A DNA stretch of 10,655 nt, from assembly GCA_030655735.1 (NCBI GenBank), contig JAUSPK010000153.1, positions 1 through 10,655 on the forward strand, given 5' to 3'. A program made the translations under genes and the position numbers. Source of the stretch: Syntrophales bacterium (GTDB lineage Bacteria; Desulfobacterota; Syntrophia; Syntrophales; UBA2210). Numbering within the stretch: position 1 is the stretch's first letter; every line of letters starts with the position of its first letter. The notes under the pieces are model-generated. The model worked only from the letters and a program-made list of their open reading frames with translations, was not told the origin of the DNA and did no database searches. Positions 1-5,968 of this stretch are shown here, one piece after another.

Positions 1-2
1 AC

Positions 3-665
3 GAACGTGCCGAGGAGCAGATCAGGCGCTCCCTCAGGGAAAAGGAGAATCTCCTCGCCGAGATTCATCACCGCGTCAAGAACAACCTGCAGATAATCTC
101 CAGCCTGCTCTCCCTGCAGTCCGGGTATATAACGGACGAAAAGGCTCTTTCGCTGGTCAGGAATTGCGAGGACCGGATCAAGTCGATGGCTCTTGTCCAC
201 GAGAAGCTCTATCTCTCGGAGGACCTTTCCCAAATTGACTTCAGCAACTATATAAAGAGCATAGCGTCCCGGCTGTTTCAGACCCACGGGGTGGATTCGC
301 GGGTTGTGACGTTTTCGCCCCAAGTAAAAAATATTCTGTTCACTATCGAGACGGCGATTCCGCTGGGGCTTATCATCAACGAGCTTTTCTCAAACTCCCT
401 GAGATACGCCTTCCCCGGCGGCCAAAAGGGGGAGATCACGGTAGCGCTCCACAGGAACAAGAGAACAGAGAAAGTTACGCTGATCGTGGCGGACGACGGC
501 GTAGGTTTTTCAGAAGGCATGGATTACAAAAGCTCAAAGACCTTCGGTCTGCAACTGGTGAATCTTCTCGTCGACCAACTCGAGGGGACGGTGGAATTTG
601 ACGGGAGTATGGGGTCATCCTTCAGGATTACCTTTAAGGAACAGACATACAAACGGAGGATATAA
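3..665 (+). CDS. Sensor histidine kinase, HisKA_2/HWE-like type, 3' part only (5' end outside window)
   Basis: This is the C-terminal 220 residues of a signal-transducing histidine kinase; the reading frame is open to the window edge, so the sensor part is missing. A charged helical linker leads into the dimerisation and phosphotransfer helix with the motif EIHHRVKNNLQ, typical of the HisKA_2 family. The likely phosphoacceptor is the second His (codon 69-71). An ATPase domain follows: N-box with NELFSNS around nt 378-398, G1 box with DDGVGF from nt 492, and a G2-like TFGLQLVNLL segment near nt 540-570. These residues look intact, so the kinase should be active. Related proteins usually carry PAS or GAF domains upstream, which cannot be checked here. 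Its stop lies 4 bp before the next kinase gene, and the ribosome binding site of that gene sits inside its last codons, so the two are probably translationally coupled. Its partner may be the HD-GYP regulator downstream. Confidence 0.93.
   Translation, partial: ERAEEQIRRSLREKENLLAEIHHRVKNNLQIISSLLSLQSGYITDEKALSLVRNCEDRIKSMALVHEKLYLSEDLSQIDFSNYIKSIASRLFQTHGVDSRVVTFSPQVKNILFTIETAIPLGLIINELFSNSLRYAFPGGQKGEITVALHRNKRTEKVTLIVADDGVGFSEGMDYKSSKTFGLQLVNLLVDQLEGTVEFDGSMGSSFRITFKEQTYKRRI
655..660 (+). promoter_or_regulatory. Shine-Dalgarno GGAGGA that fixes a TTG start at 670
   Basis: GGAGGA lies 9 nt before an in-frame TTG at 670 and overlaps the last codons of the upstream kinase. An alternative in-frame TTG at 598 would overlap the upstream gene by 68 bp, has no comparable site, and would add 24 residues that do not look like PAS sequence. 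The 670 start places the first residues directly at the beginning of the first PAS domain. Confidence 0.75.
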
Positions 666-669
666 GGAA

Positions 670-3159
670 TTGTTCGCACATATTTTTGACAGTGTGTTTG
701 ATAGTGCCTTGATAGCAGGCCTCACGGGAAATATTATAGAGGCAAATGAGGTGTGCTGTCGCACCCTCGGATACAAAAGAAAAGCCCTTCTTGGCATGGA
801 CCTGCCCTCAATCCTATCCGAAGAAGATGCCGCCATGATACTGGGTCTGGCGCAAAAAGAAAAGAAAAGGGGTCTTCATCTGAACCTTAGGGCGGCCGAT
901 GGGACAATGGTTCCGGTGGAGGTCAACGCACAACACATCACCCATGGGGGGAAAGAGGTCATTCTCTGTGTGGCTCGGGACATCACCGCGCTTGCCCGGG
1001 CGGGAGAGGCCCTGGAGAAGAAAGAGGAAAAATTCCGTGCCGTCATCGATGAGATAGGCGACGGCTACTGGGAGACTGATCTTACGGGAAGGCTTACCTT
1101 CGTCAACGATGCCATGTGCAGGATCGCGGAGGCAACGAGAGAGGAGCTCCTGAGCGGCGTGAATTTCAGTGAAAACGCCGATCCCGAGACCAAAAAGGAA
1201 CTTTACAAGATCTTTGAGCAGGTCTACCTGACGGGGAAGCCCTCCGAGGTAGGAGACCACGAGGTAACCAGGCGCGATGGTAAAACCACGGGGGTGTTTC
1301 AATTTAATGTCTCCCTGATACGAGATGACAAGAATCAGCCGGTCGGGTTTCGCGGTATTACCCGCGATGTCACCAAGCGCCGGGCGATGGAAGCGGCGCT
1401 GCGGGAGAGTGAGGAGAGCTACCGGAACGTCCTCGCCCTGGCCCCCGACGGGATTGCCATTGTCCGGAAGAAGGATGCCACATACCTGCAGGTCAATGAC
1501 ACCTTCTGTCAACAAACCGGGTACAGCGCCGAGGAGATACTCGGCCGGACCTCCTCGGAGCTGAATCTGTATGTCGCTCCGGCTGACCGGAAGAGGCTGT
1601 TTGGTACCCTGGCGCGAGAGGGTCGGGTGGATGGGATCGAGATCCAGTATCGGGCGAAAGACGGGACCATCCTGGATGACCTGGTGTCGGCCCGGCCCAT
1701 CCGCTTTCGGGGTGAGGATTGCTTTCTGATTGTGGCCACGGTTATCACCTCGCTCAAGAAGGCCCAGGAAGCCCTCCGCCAGAGCGAGGAGAGGTATCGC
1801 ACCATCCTTGAGGGAATAGAAGCTGGCTATTATGAGCTTGACCTTCCCGGGCGGTTTACCTTTTTCAACGATGCCATGTGCAGGATAACAGGGTTCTCCA
1901 AGGAGGAACTCATGGGGATGGACTATCGGGAATACACCACTCCCGAGATTGCCCAGAGGGCATACGAGGTTTTTAAAGAGGTTTTCCGGACGGGGAAACC
2001 TGCGTATATAGCCGATCATGAACTTATCAATAAAGAAGGAAAGGCGATTGCCTTAGAACAATCCGTTCTCCTGGTGAGAAATGATAAAGGGGAAGCGGTC
2101 GGTTTCCGCGGCATCGCCCGCGATGTCACACGGCGCAAGGAGATGGAGGGGGCGCTTAGGGAGAGCGAGGAGAAGTACCGCACCATCCTTGAGAGCATGG
2201 AAGAGGGATATTACGAGGTTGATCTTACCGGGCGCTTTACCTTCTTCAACAACGCCTTGTGCAGGATGGTGGGGTTTTCGAGGGAGGAGCTGATGGGGAT
2301 GAGCAATCGTGGATACACGACCCCCGAAACGGCGAAGATGATATTCAAGATCTTCAGCGAGGTCTACCGGACGGGGAAACCGGCGGAGATAGTCGACCAC
2401 GAGGTCATTAAAAAAGATAAGAGCAGATCGACGCACGAACTGTCCGTATCACTGATGAGAGACGAGGGGGGAACCCCCATCGGTTTTCGCGGTGTCGTGA
2501 GGGATATTACCCGCCGCAAGCAGGCCGAGGAGGAGATCCGGGTCCACCGGGAGCACCTCGCCCTGATCAACCAAATACTCCGCCATGACCTGACAAATGA
2601 CCTGATAGTCATGCAGAGCGGACTCAATCTGTACGAGAGCTCTCATGAAAAAGAGCTTCTGGAAGAAACAGCGGGGCGCGTTAAAAAGAGTCTGGAGCTC
2701 ATAGGCAGGATGAGAGAGCTTGAGTCTTTCATCTCTTCACATAAAAACCTCAAGGCGTATAAGATACAGGATGTCGTAAACGAAGTTGCCAGGGACTATC
2801 CATTTATCGACGTTAAGATCAAGGGAAAGGCCCAGGTCATGGCCGACGACTCTCTCTTCTCCGTCGTCGACAATATCATGAGGAATGCCGTTATCCACGG
2901 GAAGGCCGACAGGATCGAGGTTACCATAGGCTGGCGGGAAGGGATGTGCGAGGTGCGCATTGCCGACAACGGATCGGGCATCCCCGATAAAATAAAGGGG
3001 ACGATCTTCGAGGAGGGATTCAAGTATGGGGAGACCGGCCACACCGGTTTAGGCCTTCATATCGTCAAGAAGGCCCTGGAGAAATACGGCGGGTATGTCT
3101 ACACGGAGGATAACGGACCGAAAGGGGCCGTTTTTGTTCTTATGTTTAAAACAATATAA
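670..3159 (+). CDS. Soluble sensor histidine kinase with five PAS domains
   Basis: This 829-residue protein from the TTG start should be a cytoplasmic sensor kinase; no signal peptide or membrane segment is visible. Five PAS domains start near residues 1, 121, 250, 375 and 502. PAS 2, 4 and 5 are closely similar, each with GYY/GYW, a DAMCR-like motif, TGKP and GFRG-x-x-RD-(V/I)-T-(R/K)-R ends, while PAS 1 and 3 differ, so part of the array arose by duplication. A dimerisation helix follows with RHDLTND; His639 is the likely phosphoacceptor. The ATPase domain has the N-box near Asn739, G1 with DNGSGIPD from residue 766, and G2 with TGLGLHIVKK near 793. No receiver domain is attached, so phosphate must pass to a separate regulator; the REC-HD-GYP gene 227 bp downstream is the obvious candidate. 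The RHDLxND form of the His box is common in PAS-rich kinases of methanogenic archaea and some anaerobic bacteria (family knowledge). The sensed ligand is unknown. Confidence 0.92.
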   Translation: MFAHIFDSVFDSALIAGLTGNIIEANEVCCRTLGYKRKALLGMDLPSILSEEDAAMILGLAQKEKKRGLHLNLRAADGTMVPVEVNAQHITHGGKEVILCVARDITALARAGEALEKKEEKFRAVIDEIGDGYWETDLTGRLTFVNDAMCRIAEATREELLSGVNFSENADPETKKELYKIFEQVYLTGKPSEVGDHEVTRRDGKTTGVFQFNVSLIRDDKNQPVGFRGITRDVTKRRAMEAALRESEESYRNVLALAPDGIAIVRKKDATYLQVNDTFCQQTGYSAEEILGRTSSELNLYVAPADRKRLFGTLAREGRVDGIEIQYRAKDGTILDDLVSARPIRFRGEDCFLIVATVITSLKKAQEALRQSEERYRTILEGIEAGYYELDLPGRFTFFNDAMCRITGFSKEELMGMDYREYTTPEIAQRAYEVFKEVFRTGKPAYIADHELINKEGKAIALEQSVLLVRNDKGEAVGFRGIARDVTRRKEMEGALRESEEKYRTILESMEEGYYEVDLTGRFTFFNNALCRMVGFSREELMGMSNRGYTTPETAKMIFKIFSEVYRTGKPAEIVDHEVIKKDKSRSTHELSVSLMRDEGGTPIGFRGVVRDITRRKQAEEEIRVHREHLALINQILRHDLTNDLIVMQSGLNLYESSHEKELLEETAGRVKKSLELIGRMRELESFISSHKNLKAYKIQDVVNEVARDYPFIDVKIKGKAQVMADDSLFSVVDNIMRNAVIHGKADRIEVTIGWREGMCEVRIADNGSGIPDKIKGTIFEEGFKYGETGHTGLGLHIVKKALEKYGGYVYTEDNGPKGAVFVLMFKTI

Positions 3160-3169
3160 GGTTGTGGTT

Positions 3170-3286
3170 AAATAGTGACAGCGACTATTTTTTGAAAGAT
3201 ACACGGCAAGCAACAAAAGCCGGATTACCGTGCAGCGATGAGACTTTTATCAAAGAGGAAGGAAAAAATAGTCGCTGTCACTATTT
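3170..3286 (+). mobile_element. Miniature inverted-repeat element, copy 1 (117 bp, no transposase)
   Basis: The ends are perfect 24-bp inverted repeats (3170-3193 and 3263-3286), and pairing continues 3 bp outward on each side (3167-3289). Each end is also a hairpin by itself: arms AAATAGT and ACTATTT around the heptamer GACAGCG, followed by a T run. The 69-bp interior is nearly the same as that of copy 2 at 4369-4484, which lies in the opposite orientation. Aligned by eye, the ends are identical and the interiors differ by seven substitutions and one 1-base gap, about 93% identity overall. No clear target-site duplication is seen. A small ORF through the interior resembles the C-terminal tail of REP-associated Y1 transposases, so this may be an internally deleted derivative of such an element. 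It sits between the PAS kinase and the regulator gene and would form a long hairpin in a shared transcript. Confidence 0.85.
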
Positions 3287-3297
3287 AACTATTTAAC
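3282..3297. repeat. Tandem 8-bp repeat TATTTAAC at the outer edge of copy 1
   Basis: TATTTAAC occurs twice head to tail (3282-3289 and 3290-3297); the first unit includes the end of the miniature element. It may be a slippage product or a relic of insertion. Copy 2 lacks this doubling. Confidence 0.6.
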
Positions 3298-3304
3298 GCA
3301 CGAA

Positions 3305-3361
3305 GTAGCGCGAGGGCTCTGTCCCCCGCAGGAATGGTTGCCCACGGAGGGGCAACGCTAC
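3305..3361. repeat. Inverted pair of REP-like palindromes (BIME-like, 57 bp)
   Basis: Two 25-nt units face each other across a 7-nt spacer. Unit 1 (3305-3329, + strand) reads GTAGC, a 7-nt arm GCGAGGG, loop CTCTGT, arm CCCCCGC (one A-C mismatch). Unit 2, read on the - strand (3361-3337), is GTAGC, arm GTTGCCC, loop CTCCGT, arm GGGCAAC (perfect). The 5' GTAGC and five of six loop bases agree, while the stems differ in sequence but keep pairing. A 5' GTAG followed by a palindrome is the described signature of REP sequences mobilised by RAYT (Y1) transposases. The two GTAGC feet can also pair with each other, giving a three-way junction. A weak -10-like TACAAT (3359-3364) at its edge might serve the next gene, but no good -35 accompanies it. 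Confidence 0.75.
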
Positions 3362-3386
3362 AATAGCGTAGAGGAGGGGTCTTCAG

Positions 3387-4355
3387 ATGAAAAAACGAAT
3401 TCTGATTGTGGAAGACGAGATTATAATAGCGAGAGACATCGAGAGCAAGCTGAGGGTTCTCGGGTATGAAACACTTCCCATTGTCTCCTCCGGAGAAGAG
3501 GCCGTTGAACGGGCCGGAGAACTCAAGCCGGATCTTATATTGATGGATATTGTCTTGAACGGAGAGATCGACGGGATAGAGACGACCAGCCGGATCGGAA
3601 AACTTTATGACATACCCGTTGTGTATCTTACCGCCTATGCCGATGATAAAACCCTTGAACGCGCCAAGGTGACGGATCCTTTCGGATATATGATAAAGCC
3701 TTTTGGGGAAAAGGAACTGCACAGCACCGTCGAGATGGCCATCTATAAACATAGGAGCATGGAAAGGCTCCTGGACAGTATGGAAGGAACGATCAATGCC
3801 CTTGCTACGGCGCTGGAGATGCGTGACCCATATACGGCCGGTCATCAGAGACGCGTGGGGGAACTTGCCGAGGCCATTGCCCTGGAGCTGGACTATCCAA
3901 GTGATGAGGTCAGGGGAATACATCTTGCCGCGCTTATTCATGATATCGGCAAGATATATGTCCCTTCGGAAATACTGAGCAAGCCGACCGAATTGACAAA
4001 TAACGAATTTAACATCATTAAGACCCATGCGCGGATCGGGTATGACATCCTCGGAAAGATAGAATTCTCCTGGCCGATTGCCGAGATGGTCTATCAGCAC
4101 CACGAGAGGCTTGACGGCTCGGGATACCCGCGGGGTTTAAAGGGGGACGAGATCATCTTTCAGGCGAAGATACTGGCGGTGGCGGATGTCGTGGAGGCCA
4201 TGACCTCCCGCAGACCTTACCGGGCGGCCCTCGGGATAGACACGGCGCTGAAAGAGATCTCGGCCGGCAGAGGCACAAAGTACGATCCCGATGCCGTGGA
4301 TGCCTGTGTGAAGCTTTTCAGAAAAAAGGGGTTTACCTTCAGTGATGTGCTGTAA
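3387..4355 (+). CDS. Response regulator: receiver domain fused to HD-GYP c-di-GMP phosphodiesterase
   Basis: This 322-residue cytoplasmic protein has a receiver domain (about residues 1-122) and an HD-GYP domain (about 135-315). The receiver keeps the acidic pocket E9/D10/E11, phosphoacceptor Asp54 in LILMDIVL, Thr82 and Lys104 in IKPF. The HD-GYP part has DPYTAGHQRRV (147-157), the HD pair His185-Asp186 in HDIGK, and HHERLDGSGYP (238-248), so all catalytic motifs are present. The family hydrolyses cyclic-di-GMP to pGpG or GMP and lowers c-di-GMP in response to phosphorylation, as in RpfG-type proteins. The ATG is preceded by GAGGAGGGG (3371-3379) at suitable spacing. The gene lies downstream of two histidine kinases on the same strand, which are its likely phosphodonors. 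It is flanked on both sides by inverted copies of a miniature repeat element, so it could be a unit that was moved or can be inverted. Confidence 0.95.
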   Translation: MKKRILIVEDEIIIARDIESKLRVLGYETLPIVSSGEEAVERAGELKPDLILMDIVLNGEIDGIETTSRIGKLYDIPVVYLTAYADDKTLERAKVTDPFGYMIKPFGEKELHSTVEMAIYKHRSMERLLDSMEGTINALATALEMRDPYTAGHQRRVGELAEAIALELDYPSDEVRGIHLAALIHDIGKIYVPSEILSKPTELTNNEFNIIKTHARIGYDILGKIEFSWPIAEMVYQHHERLDGSGYPRGLKGDEIIFQAKILAVADVVEAMTSRRPYRAALGIDTALKEISAGRGTKYDPDAVDACVKLFRKKGFTFSDVL

Positions 4356-4368
4356 AGACAGGAAACGA

Positions 4369-4484
4369 AAATAGTGACAGCGACTATTTTTTCTTCCTCT
4401 CTGATAAAAGTCTCATCGCTACACCGTAGTTCGACTTTTGTTGCTTGCTGTGTATCTTTCAAAAAATAGTCGCTGTCACTATTT
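4369..4484 (-). mobile_element. Miniature inverted-repeat element, copy 2 (116 bp, opposite orientation)
   Basis: The ends (4369-4392 and 4461-4484) are perfect 24-bp inverted repeats, identical to those of copy 1, with one further pair outward (4368/4485). The 68-bp interior matches the reverse complement of the copy 1 interior except for seven substitutions (six of them transitions) and one missing G. It fills the gap between the convergent regulator and thyX genes, starting 13 bp after one stop and ending 9 bp before the other. It therefore becomes a hairpin in the 3' region of both transcripts and may work as a bidirectional terminator or mRNA-end stabiliser. No target duplication is visible. 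Confidence 0.85.
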
Positions 4485-4493
4485 TACTACTAC

Positions 4494-5951
4494 CTAGGAA
4501 ATGGGCACGAAGGCATCTTTCCCCGCGGTCAGCATCAATGCCAGCGGCATTACTTCCCTCCCCAGCTTCACCATCCGCTGCGCCACCTCCCTGATATCCC
4601 ACTGCGCGTGCAGATCTTCGCGGAGGCGGGAGATGTGATACAGCTCTCTGACATTCACCCGCAATGCCACCCGCTTTCTGTGGGAGTTGGTGAGGATATA
4701 GGGCGCCGCATGGGGCGATATCGTTCTGATCCGGTTGTATACCTCCTCCGTTCGGGAGATAACCTCCATGAAAGGCCTGTCCATCCCGATCGCACGCACC
4801 CCGGCCGGTATCGTGACACCCAGTGATGGGTCATACTCCTGACTGGTAATGGTGGCCATCCGGTGCCGCTTCAACTGGGCGAAGCAGGTGGCGCTGACGG
4901 TAACCTCGAACAGGAATCCGGCATTCTCGAACTCCCTCATGGGAGGGTCATATGCCTGCATGTGGCGGCAGGCGGTCCGGATTACCTTCTCTTTTTTCTC
5001 CCGATTCATGGTACGGACAGCCGCCATACACTCCCCCAGGGGGAGGGCGGAAGATGAGTGCAGCAGAGAGGCGATGATCTTGTCATCGCCGTCGGGTGTC
5101 GCATCCACGAGGGTCACAGTGCCCTCTTCCCGGGTAGCGGCGCTCTCGTCCTGCACATCCGTCTGCGCCGTCAGGGTCGCTGCCAGCTCTCTCAGGGCCC
5201 CCTTCGTGTCACGATCAAAGGGCGTTGCCGCGGTATACCGGACCAGTGAAGGGGCGATATCTCCGGTTGCCTTGTAGAGCTGCGTGCCGTATTCGTTCAC
5301 CTCCTGCAGGGGATGCGCCGCCGAGCGCCTGAGCATCAGTTCGAGATTCCTCGCGTTCAGGGTCATCCCCATCTGGGCGTGCGTCGCCATGGAGACGATG
5401 TACCGGGCATCCTCCTTCGCCCATCCATCCACCGTGGAGCGGTTCGACGGATCGGCTACCATCTCCCGGTGTTTTTCAAAGAGGTATTCCTTCAGGCCCG
5501 CATACAGTTCGTGATACAGGCTGTTCTGCTGCCTGACCGTCTCAACGAAGAGCCCTTCCAGTCCCCCATCCTTCACCTCCCGGGGGACGACGAAATCATC
5601 CTCCAGGCGTATGTATCGCTGAGATTTTTCCGTGTAGGAGCAAAGGCGAAATTTTTCTATCTCCTCCACGACAAGGCGCGAGACGCCCAGGATATCGACA
5701 TTGAAGACGGCATGCTCGGCGATGGAGCTATGCCCCATACCGAAGACGATATTTTGGTTGGACCTCCTCGCCTTTTCGACCTCACCCCTCGCGGCCGTTC
5801 TGAGCTCGTCGACGGGGAGGGGATTCCTGCTGATGCGGGCATAGGCGGCACAGAGGGTTTCAGGGGTCAGGCGCTCTCCCCCCTTCAGGGCCGCACGACA
5901 CTCCTTGATCACCTCATAATCGACGTTGTGACCTGCCAGTATGATCTTCAA
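4494..5951 (-). CDS. thyX: Double-domain ThyX-like flavin-dependent thymidylate synthase
   Basis: This protein of 485 residues is about twice the usual ThyX length (roughly 220-250) and contains two ThyX-like halves. ThyX makes dTMP from dUMP with methylene-tetrahydrofolate, FAD and NADPH in the cytoplasm. The N-half has GHSSIAEH (73-80) and, from residue 100, KFRLCSYTEKSQRY; this keeps the S-x4-S-x-R-Y part of the signature but has KFR in place of RHR. It later has NARNLELMLRR, and PLQEVN where AQWEIR is expected. The C-half has FENAGFLFEV, RHR at 362-364 followed by MATITSQEYD (the second part of the motif is lost), then NVRELYHISRLR and AQWDIR (449-454), which are canonical. The motif pieces are thus complementary between halves. 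The TTG start at 5951 has AGGAGG 5 nt upstream and follows the rhomboid stop by 17 bp; a longer frame from 6011 would overlap that gene. Activity as a thymidylate synthase is likely but not certain. Confidence 0.88.
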   Translation of the reverse strand: MKIILAGHNVDYEVIKECRAALKGGERLTPETLCAAYARISRNPLPVDELRTAARGEVEKARRSNQNIVFGMGHSSIAEHAVFNVDILGVSRLVVEEIEKFRLCSYTEKSQRYIRLEDDFVVPREVKDGGLEGLFVETVRQQNSLYHELYAGLKEYLFEKHREMVADPSNRSTVDGWAKEDARYIVSMATHAQMGMTLNARNLELMLRRSAAHPLQEVNEYGTQLYKATGDIAPSLVRYTAATPFDRDTKGALRELAATLTAQTDVQDESAATREEGTVTLVDATPDGDDKIIASLLHSSSALPLGECMAAVRTMNREKKEKVIRTACRHMQAYDPPMREFENAGFLFEVTVSATCFAQLKRHRMATITSQEYDPSLGVTIPAGVRAIGMDRPFMEVISRTEEVYNRIRTISPHAAPYILTNSHRKRVALRVNVRELYHISRLREDLHAQWDIREVAQRMVKLGREVMPLALMLTAGKDAFVPIS

Positions 5952-5956
5952 CGGTT

Positions 5957-5962
5957 CCTCCT
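5957..5962 (-). promoter_or_regulatory. Shine-Dalgarno AGGAGG that fixes the TTG start of thyX
   Basis: On the - strand AGGAGG is followed by 5 nt (AACCG) and a TTG at 5951. The residues right after it (KIILAGHN) match the first beta strand expected at the N terminus of this family. No comparable site precedes the longer in-frame alternative at 6011. Confidence 0.75.
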
Positions 5963-5968
5963 TATCAT

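Noticed and set aside
814..2019. Long open frame on the - strand opposite the PAS kinase (401 codons)
   Set aside because: It is antisense to a clear PAS array, has no recognisable domain, and repeats with the PAS repeats; it reflects GC-rich codon use of the sense gene.
3338..3364. Sigma70 promoter TTGCCC to TACAAT before the regulator
   Set aside because: The spacing is only 15 bp and both boxes are part of the REP palindrome; too weak to list as a promoter.
3285..4103. Open frame on the - strand opposite the HD-GYP regulator (272 codons)
   Set aside because: It lies opposite an intact, motif-complete gene and crosses the REP pair; there is no domain or ribosome site to support it.
4217..4462. 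Small - strand ORF through copy 2 of the miniature element as a real gene
   Set aside because: Most of it is antisense to the HD-GYP gene; only its start lies in the element, and its substitutions against copy 1 are mostly non-synonymous, which suits a remnant and not a working gene.
3170..4484. CRISPR or integron-like array from the repeated element
   Set aside because: There are only two copies, in opposite orientation and about 1.1 kb apart with a gene between; there is no regular spacing, no cas or integrase gene.
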